Shown: one piece after another, positions 1-9,071 of the stretch
How positions within the stretch are numbered: the stretch's first letter is position 1
Layout of the letters: each line of letters opens with the position of its first letter
Origin: Nonomuraea angiospora
Lineage (GTDB): Bacteria > Actinomycetota > Actinomycetes > Streptosporangiales > Streptosporangiaceae
Assembly: GCF_014873145.1 (NCBI RefSeq)
Contig: NZ_JADBEK010000001.1
Location: forward strand, 11,842,001-11,906,000
Reading direction: 5' to 3'
DNA: 64,000 bases
Notes under the pieces: generated by a model
The model's database searches: none
What the model was told of the DNA's origin: nothing
Seen by the model: the letters and a program-made list of their open reading frames with translations, nothing else
Translations under genes and position numbers: made by a program

Positions 1-1308
1 GGCACCAGGGCCGCCATGTTCGCCCCCGTCGCCGATCTCGGCCTGGTGGCCATCTGGGACGACGGTGACGACCTCCACGCCGAGCGCCTGGCGCCGTATC
101 CGCACGCCCGCGAGGTTCTCGGCCTGCGCGCCCACAGGAGCGGCGCCGCGATGCTCATCGGCGGATACGCGCGCACCGCCGAGGCCACCCAGCTCGTCGC
201 CTCCGGCTGGGCCAGGCCGATCGTGGCCGCCCGCACGACGATCAGGGGCCTGGGCCCCCGGGTGCGCCCCGCCGGGGAGGACGCCGAACTGGCCAAGGAC
301 CAGGCGGCCCGGCAGGCCAGGCTCCCCAGCCTCGCCTGGCGGGCCCTGCGCCACGGCCTGGAGAGCGGGCCCGTGCTCGTGCAGGTGCCCAGACGCGGCT
401 ACCTGCCCGCCCTGGCCTGCCGGCACTGCCGCACCCCCGCCCGCTGCGCCCTGCCCCCCACGCGCAGGGCGGCGTCGCCGCCGGACCCGCACGCCGGCGC
501 GGCCTTCCCGATCCCGGAGGCGCCGGCGGGGCCCGGCCACCTGTGCCACGGGCCGCTGGCCCTCAGAGGCGGCCACGCGGCCCCCTACTGCCGCTGGTGC
601 GGCCGGGTGGACGCCGACTGGCGCTGCTCGTCCTGCGGCAGCCCCAGGCTCCGCGCCGTGGTCACCGGCGCCAGGCGCACCGCGGAGGAGCTCGGCAGGG
701 CCTTCCCCTCCGTGCAGGTGCGCACGTCGGGCCGCGACGGCGTCCTGGCCACCGTCCCCGCCGCCCGCGCGCTGGTCGTCGCCACGCCGGGCGCCGAGCC
801 CGTGGCGGAGGGCGGCTACGCGGCGGCCGTGCTGCTCGACGGCTGGGCGCTCCTGGGCAGGGCCGACCTGAGGGCGAGCGAGGAGGCGGTGCGCAGGTGG
901 ATGAACGCCGCCGCCCTGCTCCGCCCCGCCGCCGAGCTGGTGGTGCTCGGCGACGCCGCGCTGCCCGCCGTTCAGGCCCTGCTGAGGTGGGACCCCGTCA
1001 CCCACGCCGAGCGCGAGCTGGGCGACCGCGCCGAGCTGGGCTTCCCGCCGGCGGTGCGGATGGCCACGCTCACGGGCGTGGCGAGCGCGGTCAGGCAGAT
1101 GCTCGACGAGGTACGCCTGCCGCCCGACGCCGAGGTGCTGGGCCCCGTCCCCGTGGACGAGGCGGGCCAGGAACGCGCCATGATCCGCGTACGGAGGTCC
1201 GGCGGGGCGGCCCTGGCGGCCGCGCTCAAAGGGGCCATTGGGGTGCGTGCGGCACGTAAGACGCCCGATGTCGTGAAGGTGAGTGTCGACCCGCTCGACC
1301 TGATTTAG
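1..1308 (+). CDS. priA: PriA-like primosomal protein N', C-terminal part (5' end outside window)
   Basis: The reading frame is open from base 1, so the gene begins upstream; the first methionine (position 16) lies inside the domain and is not the true start. PriA restarts stalled replication forks. Visible are the PriA zinc-binding cysteines (pairs CRHC and CRWC plus CSSC, residues about 140-215) and a typical PriA C-terminal domain after the motif ELGFPPAVRMA. The helicase motifs V and VI expected between them are not there: where active PriA has a GTQM..KGHDFP block and a QVAGRAGR block, this protein reads ATPGAEPVAEGGY and NAAALLRPAAE. Actinobacterial PriA proteins are known to lack helicase signatures, so this one probably acts as a structural restart or DNA-binding factor. 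It precedes two unknown genes and def. Confidence 0.9.
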   Translation, partial: GTRAAMFAPVADLGLVAIWDDGDDLHAERLAPYPHAREVLGLRAHRSGAAMLIGGYARTAEATQLVASGWARPIVAARTTIRGLGPRVRPAGEDAELAKDQAARQARLPSLAWRALRHGLESGPVLVQVPRRGYLPALACRHCRTPARCALPPTRRAASPPDPHAGAAFPIPEAPAGPGHLCHGPLALRGGHAAPYCRWCGRVDADWRCSSCGSPRLRAVVTGARRTAEELGRAFPSVQVRTSGRDGVLATVPAARALVVATPGAEPVAEGGYAAAVLLDGWALLGRADLRASEEAVRRWMNAAALLRPAAELVVLGDAALPAVQALLRWDPVTHAERELGDRAELGFPPAVRMATLTGVASAVRQMLDEVRLPPDAEVLGPVPVDEAGQERAMIRVRRSGGAALAAALKGAIGVRAARKTPDVVKVSVDPLDLI

Positions 1309-1345
1309 ACCATTTCCCCGATTCGCTCATCTGAAGGCCAGCCGT

Positions 1346-1351
1346 TAGCGT
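1346..1351 (+). promoter_or_regulatory. -10 hexamer TAGCGT of a leaderless-type promoter
   Basis: TAGCGT matches actinobacterial TANNNT and lies exactly 6 nt before the GTG at 1358, so transcription would begin at or next to the start codon. No ribosome binding site and no clear -35 box are visible. Confidence 0.55.
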
Positions 1352-1357
1352 GCCCAT

Positions 1358-2791
1358 GTGTCGATCGAATGGGTGAACCAGGCCATCGACGACCTGCGCG
1401 CTTGGGGGCGCGCGCGGGAAGTCGAGGTGGACGCGGACGAGGTCCGCCTGCTCTGCGACTACGCCAGCGACTACCTCAACGTCAACGAGCTGGGTGACTT
1501 CAGCCCGGAGACCTTCGACGAGCTGCTGCTGTCCATCTACCCGCGCAAGGTCATCGCCCCCCCGGAGAGCGCTCCGGAGACCGTCGCCGCCGCCCGCACC
1601 CTCGTCGACTACCTCAGCGAGGCGGGCGCGGTGCCCGAGCCGACGGCGGTGCTCATGCGCGACAGGCTCGACGACATCGCGCCGCGCCTGCCCGAGGCCC
1701 TCGCCGACCCCGCCAACTTCGGCATGGCCAAGAGCCTGTTCAGCTCCATCGGCCCGGAGTCGCTCGAGCAGGCGGTCGCCATCCCCTCAGGGGAGGTGCC
1801 CGACCTGGGCGAGGCGCCCTGCGACTGCCCCGGGTGCACGCCGCTGCCCGCCGTCCGGCTGGCCGCGCGGGAGGACCTCGTCGCGGCGCTGGAGAGCGTG
1901 CCCCTGCTGGCCGAGGACCCGCTGCCCGACACCGGCGACCCGCTGGAGGGCTGGGCGGCGCGGGTCGCCGACCTGGTCGAGCGGGAGGAGGGGCACTACG
2001 ACCTGTTCGACATGCTCTACCGGCTCCAGGTGCGGGTGCCCGTCACCGTGATCGGCGACTACCTCGACGAGATCGCCGAGGACGGCGAGGCCGACCTGGC
2101 CGGCACGCTCGACCGGCTGTCGTGGTGCGGCATGATCCAGGTCACGGACGACACCGCGGAGCTCACCCCGCTGGCCGTCTGGGGGCTGCGCGAGCACTAC
2201 CTGTCGCTCGACCTCGACGCGCCCGAGGCGCCCGACCTGGCCGAGGCCGACGCGCTCGGGCTCATCGAAGGGCTGCTCGAAGGCGTGCCCGCCGAGCTCG
2301 CCGAGCAGGACATCAGCCGCTGGCTGAGCGGCCGGTCCTCCGGCGAGGCCGCCGCCGAGCTGCTGGCCGCCGCCTCCGGCGCGCCCGCCGTGGCGCGCGG
2401 CATCGCGATCACCATCGTCGACCGGCTGGGCGCCGAGGCCGAGCCCCAGGTCCGCCACTACCTCGACGACCAGGAGCTGCGCCCGCACGCCATCCACTGG
2501 CTGGCCGCCAGAAGGCTGCCCGCGCCGCAGCTCACCCAGGAGGAGCTGCTCTGGGTCAGCGTCGACATGCTGGCGCTCGCGATGCCCGCGGCCGAGGAGG
2601 ATCCCGAGATCTTCGCCGAGAACATGGCCGCCTCGGGCCCGCCCGCCCATATGATCGAGGAGATGTGGCGGGTCGACCACCCCGACGTCGTGGAGGTCCT
2701 GGAGCTGCTGGGACGCTCCATCCCCGACGGCACGGTCGCGAAGGCGGCACGCAAGGCCGCCTTCAAAGCCCGCTCCCGCGCCATCCGTTGA
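1358..2791 (+). CDS. Conserved hypothetical protein, paralogue of the next gene
   Basis: 477 residues, acidic, no signal peptide or membrane segment, so probably cytoplasmic. I do not recognise a named family. The middle (about 240-285) has a short winged-helix-like stretch ending in LTPLAVWGLR, followed by an alpha-helical, HEAT-like half ending in a basic Lys/Arg tail (KAARKAAFKARSRAIR). A CDCPGC cluster near residue 153 could bind metal and is not conserved in the paralogue. The C-terminal half aligns with that of the next gene (for example LTPLxVW, VDHPDxxxVL, VxKAARKAAxKARS), so the pair arose by tandem duplication. The GTG start is chosen because a TANNNT hexamer sits 6 nt upstream; the neighbouring alternatives lack any signal. 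Confidence 0.7.
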   Translation: MSIEWVNQAIDDLRAWGRAREVEVDADEVRLLCDYASDYLNVNELGDFSPETFDELLLSIYPRKVIAPPESAPETVAAARTLVDYLSEAGAVPEPTAVLMRDRLDDIAPRLPEALADPANFGMAKSLFSSIGPESLEQAVAIPSGEVPDLGEAPCDCPGCTPLPAVRLAAREDLVAALESVPLLAEDPLPDTGDPLEGWAARVADLVEREEGHYDLFDMLYRLQVRVPVTVIGDYLDEIAEDGEADLAGTLDRLSWCGMIQVTDDTAELTPLAVWGLREHYLSLDLDAPEAPDLAEADALGLIEGLLEGVPAELAEQDISRWLSGRSSGEAAAELLAAASGAPAVARGIAITIVDRLGAEAEPQVRHYLDDQELRPHAIHWLAARRLPAPQLTQEELLWVSVDMLALAMPAAEEDPEIFAENMAASGPPAHMIEEMWRVDHPDVVEVLELLGRSIPDGTVAKAARKAAFKARSRAIR

Positions 2792-2816
2792 GTACGCCCA
2801 TGTGACTCCTGTGCAG

Positions 2817-2822
2817 TAAGTT
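2817..2822 (+). promoter_or_regulatory. -10 hexamer TAAGTT of a leaderless-type promoter
   Basis: TAAGTT lies 6 nt before the GTG at 2829, the same geometry as at the upstream paralogue. This suggests the two paralogues are separately transcribed although only 37 bases separate them. Confidence 0.55.
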
Positions 2823-2828
2823 TCGTGG

Positions 2829-4163
2829 GTGGCAAACAACGTCTTCGACCTCGCCGAGCTGCGCAAGCTGATCGATGAGCAGGCCGCCGTGCCCCCACGG
2901 CCTCCTGAGGAGACTCCCGTGGAGCACGAAGCGCTGACGTTCCCGCCGGTCCTGCTCGCGTCCGACGCCGAGCTGGCCGCGGCGGTGCCCGGGGTGCCGC
3001 TCGTCGCCGACGCCATCAGGCTCACCACCTGGACGGGCACCCGCCAGGTCACCCCGGAGGGGCACCTGAGCGAGACGGACGCCGAGGCCGCCGCCCGGGA
3101 GCTCGGCCTGCCCGCCTCCCGGCTGCGCCTGATCTGGATCGTCGCCGTCAACACCGGGCTACTGCAGATCCTCGGCGGCCAGGCCGCCCGCGGGCCGCTG
3201 TCGATGCAGCTCACGGTGGAGGCCACGCTGGAGTTCTGGGACGGCGTGGTCATGGACGTGCTCGACCGCGCCGACGAGGGCCTGACGGGCTCCGCCGTGG
3301 TCGACGGCCACCTGGCCGAGATGCTCGCCACGATCTACTCCGTGCGCTCCGGCGTCGCGACCGCCAACCTCGCCAGGGGCATCCTCCAGTCCCACGAGGT
3401 CGCCTGCGCGCCCGGCCCGGTCGAGATGCGCCGGCTGGCCGCCGCGCTGCCCGCCGAGCTGCTGGAGGCGCTGTCGCTGCTGACGTACTGCGGGCTCGTG
3501 GAGCAGACCGCGGCCGGCCGCACCGCGCTCACCCCGCTCGGCGTCTGGGCCATCCGCCGCGACCTGCTGCGCGAGGGCCACGACGCGCCGACGGCGGCCG
3601 AGGTGGAGGTGTTCGCCGACCTGTCGGCGGCCGAGCTGGTGGCGGCGCTGGTCAAGGGTTCGGCCACGCAGAGCGCCGTCGCCGGGTGGCTGGAGCGCCG
3701 CGAGCCGGAGTCCGCGGCCCGCGACCTGATCGAGATCGCCGCGTCGGGCACGGCGGGGCAGCGGGGCGCGGTCGGCGCCATCCTCGAGGAGCTGGGCCCG
3801 GAGGCCGAGGGGCCCGTCAGGCAGGCGCTCGGCCATCCGCTGATGCGCCGCTACGCCGCCTCCTGGCTGCACATCCGCGACCTGGAGGCGCCCACGCTCA
3901 GCCCCGAGGACCACACCTGGATCGCGGTCGACTCCCTGGCCGCCCTCATGCACCTGTCGGGCCCGGCCGCGGGGCGGCTCGACACGCCCGAGCCGGGCGA
4001 GGACCTGATCAAGCTGGTCGGCGACATGACCGCGGTGGACCACCCCGACACGATCGCCGTGCTCGACATGCTGGCCTCCGCCCACGACGACCAGGCCGTG
4101 GTCAAGGCGGCGCGCAAGGCGGCGATGAAGGCGCGCTCCCTGGAGAGCACTAAACTGGGTTGA
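2829..4163 (+). CDS. Conserved hypothetical protein, tandem paralogue
   Basis: 444 residues, function unknown. It shares the architecture of the preceding gene: a variable N-terminal half, a winged-helix-like segment ending in LTPLGVWAIRRDLL (near residues 233-250), a helical repeat region, and the conserved tail motif VDHPDTIAVLDML...VVKAARKAAMKARS. It lacks the CDCPGC cluster. The low-order similarity and different N-terminal halves indicate an old duplication. It ends 28 nt before def, and the probable def promoter hexamer lies inside its last codons. A role linked to translation or to chromosome restart would only be guilt by association. Confidence 0.7.
   Translation: MANNVFDLAELRKLIDEQAAVPPRPPEETPVEHEALTFPPVLLASDAELAAAVPGVPLVADAIRLTTWTGTRQVTPEGHLSETDAEAAARELGLPASRLRLIWIVAVNTGLLQILGGQAARGPLSMQLTVEATLEFWDGVVMDVLDRADEGLTGSAVVDGHLAEMLATIYSVRSGVATANLARGILQSHEVACAPGPVEMRRLAAALPAELLEALSLLTYCGLVEQTAAGRTALTPLGVWAIRRDLLREGHDAPTAAEVEVFADLSAAELVAALVKGSATQSAVAGWLERREPESAARDLIEIAASGTAGQRGAVGAILEELGPEAEGPVRQALGHPLMRRYAASWLHIRDLEAPTLSPEDHTWIAVDSLAALMHLSGPAAGRLDTPEPGEDLIKLVGDMTAVDHPDTIAVLDMLASAHDDQAVVKAARKAAMKARSLESTKLG
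4151..4156 (+). promoter_or_regulatory. Probable -10 hexamer (TAAACT) for def
   Basis: TAAACT fits TANNNT and would give a leader of about 29 nt carrying the GGAG at 4180-4183 before the TTG start of def. No good -35 match is seen. Confidence 0.35.
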
Positions 4164-4191
4164 TCCACAGACGAGAAACGGAGTAACCCCC

Positions 4192-4740
4192 TTGGCGATC
4201 CAGTCGATCCGGCTGTTCGGAGACCCGGTGCTGCGCACCCCGGCGGCCCCGGTCGTCGACTTCGACAAGGAGCTCCGCAAGCTGGTCAAAGACCTCACCG
4301 ACACGATGATGGACGCGCCGGGCGCCGGCCTGGCGGCCCCGCAGATCGGGGTCGGGCTGCGGGTGTTCACCTACTACGTGGACGAGCAGCTCGGCCACCT
4401 GATCAACCCCGACCTCGACCTGTCCGCCGAGCTGGACGAGGAGGGCGAGGAGGGCTGCCTGTCCTTCCCCGGCCTGTCCTACCCGACGCCGCGCGCCATC
4501 CGCGCCGTCGCCAAGGGCTTCAACATGCACGGCGAGCCCGTCACGCTGGAGGGCACCGACCTGATGGCCCGCTGCTTCCAGCACGAGACCGACCACCTCG
4601 ACGGCATCCTGTTCATCGATCGCATGGACCCCAAGCAGCGCAAGCTGGCCATGAAGGCCGTGCGCGAGGCCGAGTGGAGCGGCCTGTCCGCCCCTGTGAT
4701 CAAGGTCTCGCCGCACGCCACCGGCGGAAGGGCGCTCTGA
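4192..4740 (+). CDS. def: Peptide deformylase
   Basis: 182 residues. It removes the formyl group from the N-terminal formyl-methionine of new proteins, a cytoplasmic Fe(II)/Zn enzyme. All three family motifs are present: [10 protein letters not shown] (about residues 43-52), EEGCLSFP with the metal cysteine, and QHETDHLDG with the two metal histidines and catalytic glutamate. The TTG start is set by GGAG at 4180-4183, 8 nt upstream, and by the usual short N-terminus before the RLFGDPVLR segment. fmt begins 4 bases after its stop, giving the classic formyl-cycle pair (Fmt adds, Def removes). Confidence 0.96.
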   Translation: MAIQSIRLFGDPVLRTPAAPVVDFDKELRKLVKDLTDTMMDAPGAGLAAPQIGVGLRVFTYYVDEQLGHLINPDLDLSAELDEEGEEGCLSFPGLSYPTPRAIRAVAKGFNMHGEPVTLEGTDLMARCFQHETDHLDGILFIDRMDPKQRKLAMKAVREAEWSGLSAPVIKVSPHATGGRAL

Positions 4741-4744
4741 GAGC

Positions 4745-5671
4745 ATGCGTCTCGTCTTCGCGGGCACGCCGGAGACGGCGCTGCCGTCGCTGCGCACCCT
4801 GATCGACTCGCCGCGCCACGAGGTCGTCGCGGTCGTCACCCGGCCCGACGCCCAGTCCGGGCGCGGGCGCAAGGTCCACCCCTCGCCGGTGGCCGAGCTC
4901 GCGGAGGAGGCGGGCATCGAGGTGCTCCGCCCGGCCAAGGCCGGCGACCCGGAGTTCCTCGACCGGCTGCGCGCCCTGGAGCCCGACTGCTGCCCGGTGG
5001 TCGCGTACGGGGCCCTGCTGCCGCAGTCGGCGCTGGACATCCCCCGCCACGGGTGGATCAACCTGCACTTCTCGATCCTGCCCGCCTGGCGCGGGGCCGC
5101 TCCCGTGCAGCACTCGATCCTGCACGGCGACGAGATCGGCGGGGCCACGACGTTCCAGATCGTCAAGGAGCTGGACGCCGGGCCCGTCTACGGCGTGGTG
5201 ACCGAGGAGATCCGCCCGGACGACACGAGCGGGTCCCTGCTGGAGCGGCTGTCGGTGTCGGGGGCGGGGCTGCTGGCCGCCACCCTCGACGGCGTCGAGG
5301 ACGGCGCCCTGGAGGCCCGGCCCCAGCCCGACGAAGGGGTGACCGTCGCCCCCAAGATCACTGTGGTCGACGCCCGGATCGACTGGACCAAGCCCGCCAT
5401 GCACGTCGACCGCCGGATCCGGGCCTGCAGCCCGGCGCCCGGGGCGTGGAGCGAGTTCCGGGGGCAGCGGGTGAAGGTGGGGCCCGTGCGGATCGTGCCC
5501 GGCGAGCGGCTGCCCGAGGGCGAGATCGCCGCCTCCAAGACGGGGGTGCTGGTCGGGACCGCCACCGACGCGGTGGAGCTGGGTGAGGTGCAGCCGCAGG
5601 GCAAGCGGGTCATGGGGGCCGTGGAGTGGGCCCGCGGGGTTCGCCCGGAGAGTAAAGAGATCTTCAAGTGA
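4745..5671 (+). CDS. fmt: Methionyl-tRNA formyltransferase
   Basis: 308 residues, the family's normal length. It transfers a formyl group from 10-formyl-tetrahydrofolate to Met-tRNA(fMet) for initiation. The N-terminus [10 protein letters not shown] opens the Rossmann-like domain; the folate and catalytic loop reads [17 protein letters not shown], with the conserved Asn-His and the later Asp of the ELDAGPV block; the C-terminal OB-like tRNA domain follows from about residue 205. It starts 4 nt after def and is almost certainly cotranscribed with it. Confidence 0.96.
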   Translation: MRLVFAGTPETALPSLRTLIDSPRHEVVAVVTRPDAQSGRGRKVHPSPVAELAEEAGIEVLRPAKAGDPEFLDRLRALEPDCCPVVAYGALLPQSALDIPRHGWINLHFSILPAWRGAAPVQHSILHGDEIGGATTFQIVKELDAGPVYGVVTEEIRPDDTSGSLLERLSVSGAGLLAATLDGVEDGALEARPQPDEGVTVAPKITVVDARIDWTKPAMHVDRRIRACSPAPGAWSEFRGQRVKVGPVRIVPGERLPEGEIAASKTGVLVGTATDAVELGEVQPQGKRVMGAVEWARGVRPESKEIFK

Positions 5672-5713
5672 TCCGGTGTGCCGGCGTACAAGGCGTGAGG
5701 GAAGTCTGAGGGG

Positions 5714-7198
5714 ATGAGGACGAGGGGGGACCAGGGCGCCGGAGGCAGGGGCGGCGGGAGCCGTACGCGCAGGCCGCCGAGGCCGACGCGCGACCACGCC
5801 CGCAACGCGGCCTACGACGTCGTGCGGGCGGTCGACGAGCGCGACGCGTACGCCAACCTGCTGCTGCCGCGGCTCCTGCGTGAGCGCGGCATCAGGGGGC
5901 GCGACGCCGCGCTGGCGACCGAGCTCGCCTACGGGACGCTGCGCGGGCTCGGCACCTACGACGCCGTCATCGAGATGTGCAGCGACCGCGTGCCCGACCC
6001 GGACGTGCGCGACGCGCTGCGGCTGGGCGCGCACCAGCTGCTGCGCATGCGCGTCCCGCCGCACGCGGCCGTCGGCACCACCGTCGACCTCGTACGCCTG
6101 CGCATCGGCGCCGGGGCGGCCAAGTTCGTCAACGCGGTGCTGCGCAAGATCGGCTCCAGGACGCTCGAGGAATGGGTGCCCATCGTCGCGCCCGACCCGG
6201 CCGACGACCCGGTCGGCCATCTGGCGATCGCCTACGGCCACCCCCGCTGGATCGTCTCCGCCTTCCGCGACGCGCTCGGCGGGCCCGACGAGCTGCCCGA
6301 CCTGCTCGACGCCGACAACGCCCGCCCCCTGGTGACGCTGGTGGCGCGGCCGGGGCGCAGCTCGGTGGAGGAGCTCGAGGCAGTTGGCGCCCTCACCGCC
6401 CGCTATTCGCCGTACGCGGCCTATCTGCGCGAGGGCGACCCCGGCCAGATCGAGGCCGTGGCCGAGACCCGCGCCGCCGTCCAGGACGAGGCCAGCCAGC
6501 TGGTGGCGCTCGCCCTGACCCGCGTTCCGCTGGAGGGGGACGGCGACGAGCTGTGGCTCGACATGTGCGCGGGCCCCGGCGGCAAGGCGGGCCTGCTCGA
6601 CGCCATCGCCACCCATGGAGACCTGGCGGGGCTGAGCAAGGAGGCCAGGGAGCGCGCCCACGCCCCGGCCGCCGACGCCGCCCCGGCGGCCTTCCCGGGG
6701 GGCGCGCGGCTGGTGGCGGCCGACGTGCAGCAGCATCGGGCGCGGCTGGTGTGGCAGACGACCAGGGACGCGGCCGTGCTCACGGTGGACGGCATCGAGC
6801 CCGCGTGGCGGCCCGGGGTGTTCGACCGCGTGATGCTCGACGCCCCCTGCACCGGTCTGGGGGCGCTGCGGCGGCGGCCGGAGGCGCGCTGGCGGCGGGA
6901 TCCGCACGGGATCGCCGAGCTGGGCAAGCTGCAGCGGCGGCTGCTCGGCACCGCGCTGGACGCCGTACGTCCCGGCGGCGTCGTCGCGTACGTCACCTGC
7001 TCCCCGCACCTGGCCGAAACCCGGGTCGTGGTCGGGGACGTGGTGGCGCGCCGGGGCGACGTCGAGCAACTCGACGCCCGCGCCTACCTGCCCGAGGCCG
7101 GCGACCTGGGCGACGGTCCGCACGCCCAGTTCTGGCCGCACCGGCACGGCACCGACGCCATGTTCCTGGCCCTGCTCCGCAAGCGTCCCCAGGCGTGA
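5714..7198 (+). CDS. rsmB: 16S rRNA (cytosine(967)-C(5))-methyltransferase RsmB
   Basis: 494 residues. The N-terminal NusB-like RNA-binding domain (about 20-155, starting RDHARNAAYDVVRAVDE) is followed by a Rossmann methyltransferase domain with the SAM loop DMCAGPGGKAG (motif I), motif IV DAPCTGLGALRRRPE and motif VI VTCSPHLAETR; the Cys of PC and of TC are the two catalytic cysteines of this RNA m5C family. It sits 42 nt after fmt. A basic Arg/Gly-rich stretch precedes the NusB domain, which is common in actinomycetes. The ATG at 5714 has GGGAAG about 10 nt upstream. Confidence 0.94.
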   Translation: MRTRGDQGAGGRGGGSRTRRPPRPTRDHARNAAYDVVRAVDERDAYANLLLPRLLRERGIRGRDAALATELAYGTLRGLGTYDAVIEMCSDRVPDPDVRDALRLGAHQLLRMRVPPHAAVGTTVDLVRLRIGAGAAKFVNAVLRKIGSRTLEEWVPIVAPDPADDPVGHLAIAYGHPRWIVSAFRDALGGPDELPDLLDADNARPLVTLVARPGRSSVEELEAVGALTARYSPYAAYLREGDPGQIEAVAETRAAVQDEASQLVALALTRVPLEGDGDELWLDMCAGPGGKAGLLDAIATHGDLAGLSKEARERAHAPAADAAPAAFPGGARLVAADVQQHRARLVWQTTRDAAVLTVDGIEPAWRPGVFDRVMLDAPCTGLGALRRRPEARWRRDPHGIAELGKLQRRLLGTALDAVRPGGVVAYVTCSPHLAETRVVVGDVVARRGDVEQLDARAYLPEAGDLGDGPHAQFWPHRHGTDAMFLALLRKRPQA

Positions 7199-7251
7199 TC
7201 CGACCGGCCCGCCGGAGCCGGGCCCGGGTCGTTCACTAGACTTGCCCAATC

Positions 7252-7914
7252 ATGGCCGTACAGATCTCGCCCAGCATCCTCGCCGCCGACTTCGCCAGGC
7301 TCGCCGACGAGGCCGCCGCCGTGCCCAATGCCGACTGGCTGCACGTCGACGTCATGGACTACCACTTCGTGCCCAACCTCACCATCGGGTTGCCCGTGGT
7401 CGAGGCGTTGCGCAAGGCGACCTCGACGCCGCTCGACTGCCACCTCATGATCGCCGACCCGGACCGCTGGGCGCCGCAGTACGCGGAGGCGGGGGCGGGC
7501 AGCGTGACCATCCACGCCGAGGCGGCCAAGGGCCCGATCAGGACGCTGCGCGAGATCCGCTCGCTCGGCGCCAGGGCCGGTCTCGCGCTCAACCCGGCCA
7601 CGGCCGTCGAGCCGTACGAAGACCTGCTGGCCGAGGTCGACATGCTGCTGCTGATGACCGTGGAGCCGGGGTTCGGCGGGCAGAAGTTCCTCGACGGGGT
7701 GCTGCCCAAGGTCCGGCGGGCGCGGCAGCTGATCGAGCGGCACGGCGGGCGGGTCTGGCTGCAGGTCGACGGGGGAGTCGACGCGGGCACGATCGAGCGC
7801 TGCGCGGACGCGGGCGCCGACGTGTTCGTGGCGGGCAGCGCCGTCTACGGCGCCTCCGACCCGAGTGCGGCGGTTGACGCGCTCCGGGCCGCCGCCTCCC
7901 TCAAAAGCGCATGA
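7252..7914 (+). CDS. rpe: Ribulose-phosphate 3-epimerase
   Basis: 220 residues, TIM barrel. It interconverts ribulose-5-phosphate and xylulose-5-phosphate in the pentose phosphate pathway, which also supplies the ribulose-5-phosphate used by RibBA downstream. Seen: [13 protein letters not shown] with the phosphate-side Ser and first catalytic Asp region, [15 protein letters not shown] (metal His and Asp), [16 protein letters not shown] and VDGGV with the second catalytic Asp. A TAGACT hexamer at 7237-7242 lies 9 nt before the ATG and could give a near-leaderless transcript. Confidence 0.96.
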   Translation: MAVQISPSILAADFARLADEAAAVPNADWLHVDVMDYHFVPNLTIGLPVVEALRKATSTPLDCHLMIADPDRWAPQYAEAGAGSVTIHAEAAKGPIRTLREIRSLGARAGLALNPATAVEPYEDLLAEVDMLLLMTVEPGFGGQKFLDGVLPKVRRARQLIERHGGRVWLQVDGGVDAGTIERCADAGADVFVAGSAVYGASDPSAAVDALRAAASLKSA

Positions 7915-7944
7915 ATCACCCATAGCCTGGGTAACCATTCACTT

Positions 7945-8754
7945 ATGGGCGACCATGGGATCTTCGGGCCCCGCTCGGTGACGTGGCGGGTGATGGGCGA
8001 GCCGATCCTGCTGGTGGGCGGCATCCGGGCGCTGCTGATGCAGGGTCTGCATCCGCGGGCGATGCGCGGCGTGCTGCAGAACTCCGCGCTCATGGATCCT
8101 CATGAGGCCTGGTCGCGGTTCGTGCGGACCACCGAGTTCGTACGCGTGCGTACGTACGGGACCGACGCCGAGGTCGAACGGGCGGGACGGCGCGTCCGCA
8201 AGATCCACCACAACCTGACCGCCTACGACCCCGACACCGGCTCCACCTTCCACCTGGACGAGCCGGACGCCCTGCGCTGGGTCCACGTCGGCGAGGTCGA
8301 CTCCTACCTGTCGGTCGCCCGGCGGGCCGGGGTGCGGCTGACGGACGCCGAGGCCGACGCGTTCGTCGCGGAGTGGCGGCGGGCGGCCGAGGTGGTGGGG
8401 CTGAAGGCGGAGGACGTTCCCGGGTCGGTGGCCGAGCTGCGCGACTACATCGACGCCGCGCGGCCGGGGCTGCGGCTCGTCCCCGAGGCGGCCCACCCGC
8501 TGCGCCTGTCGCTGAACGCCCCGCTCCCGCCCAGGCTGACCCCGCTCAGGCCCGCGCTGCCCGCGCTGACGCTGCTGTCGTTCGCCACGCTGCCGCGCTG
8601 GGCGAGGCGGCTGTACGGGCTGCCCGCCACACCGGTCGGCGACCTGTGGGCCACGGCGACCCTGCGTACCCTGCACACCGGGATCGGCCTGGTCCCGGGG
8701 GACGTCCTCTACAGCCCCGCCGCCCGGCGGGCGCGCCGGCTCATGGCCGCTTGA
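7945..8754 (+). CDS. MpaB-type oxygenase family protein (DUF2236)
   Basis: 269 residues. It opens with GIFGPRSVTWRVMGEPILLVGGIRALLMQGLHP, typical of DUF2236 proteins related to the heme b oxygenases MpaB and latex-clearing protein; the family's conserved histidines are seen in the LHPRAMRG segment and in WVHVGEVDSYL (about residue 110). The true substrate is unknown and in most actinobacterial members there is no biochemical role assigned. No signal peptide. It stands between rpe and the riboflavin operon, apparently a single gene; a TAGCCT hexamer at 7923-7928 is a possible -10 box. Confidence 0.85.
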   Translation: MGDHGIFGPRSVTWRVMGEPILLVGGIRALLMQGLHPRAMRGVLQNSALMDPHEAWSRFVRTTEFVRVRTYGTDAEVERAGRRVRKIHHNLTAYDPDTGSTFHLDEPDALRWVHVGEVDSYLSVARRAGVRLTDAEADAFVAEWRRAAEVVGLKAEDVPGSVAELRDYIDAARPGLRLVPEAAHPLRLSLNAPLPPRLTPLRPALPALTLLSFATLPRWARRLYGLPATPVGDLWATATLRTLHTGIGLVPGDVLYSPAARRARRLMAA

Positions 8755-8831
8755 CCTAGCGCTTGGTCAAATTCGCGGGGGCGGTCGCGCACGGCATTTC
8801 GGGCATGGCACACTGGTAGCCAAGAGAGCTA

Positions 8832-8958
8832 GCGTGCTCCGGGGTCGGTGTAATTCCGAACCGGCGGTTAAAGTCCGCGACCCGGCCGATGCCATCGGCC
8901 GGTTGACTCGGTGAAATTCCGGGACCGACGGTTAAAGTCCGGATGGGAGGAAGCGCGC
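8832..8958 (+). ncRNA. FMN riboswitch (RFN element)
   Basis: All conserved RFN blocks are readable in order: GGTGTAATTCCGAACCGGCGGT (split by helices) at about 8847-8868, AAAGTCCGCGA, a variable helix with a perfect 9-bp stem CCGGCCGAT/ATCGGCCGG (8882-8890 with 8894-8902), GGTGAAATTCCG, GACGGTTAAAGTCCGGATGGGAG ending near 8950, with the closing P1 arms GCGTGCTCC and GGAGGAAGCGCGC. FMN binding is expected to repress the ribD-E-M-BA-H operon that follows. Confidence 0.95.
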
Positions 8959-8987
8959 GAGGTGTCCGGTGTCCCAGCCGGGCGCCT

Positions 8988-9071
8988 GCCCTGACGCACA
9001 GCGGCATCAGGGCCGAAATCCCCCGGGGCCCGCCATGGCTTGAAGCTACTGGCGAGTAGGAGTACCCCGGG
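8988..9071 (+). promoter_or_regulatory. Probable riboswitch expression platform
   Basis: A 7-bp stem GCCCTGA (8988-8994) / TCAGGGC (9007-9013) follows the aptamer. Further on, CCCCGGGG near 9021-9028 is complementary to the CCCCGGGG that directly flanks the ribD start (9065-9072), next to the Shine-Dalgarno GGAG at 9059-9062. There is no U-tract, so translational control by hiding the start region is more likely than termination. Confidence 0.5.

Noticed and set aside
1787..7249. Long minus-strand open frames (514, 403 and 849 codons) opposite the paralogues, fmt, rsmB and rpe
   Set aside because: They mirror real plus-strand genes with strong GC3 bias, have repetitive Arg/Gly/His-rich products without any family motif, and lack ribosome sites.
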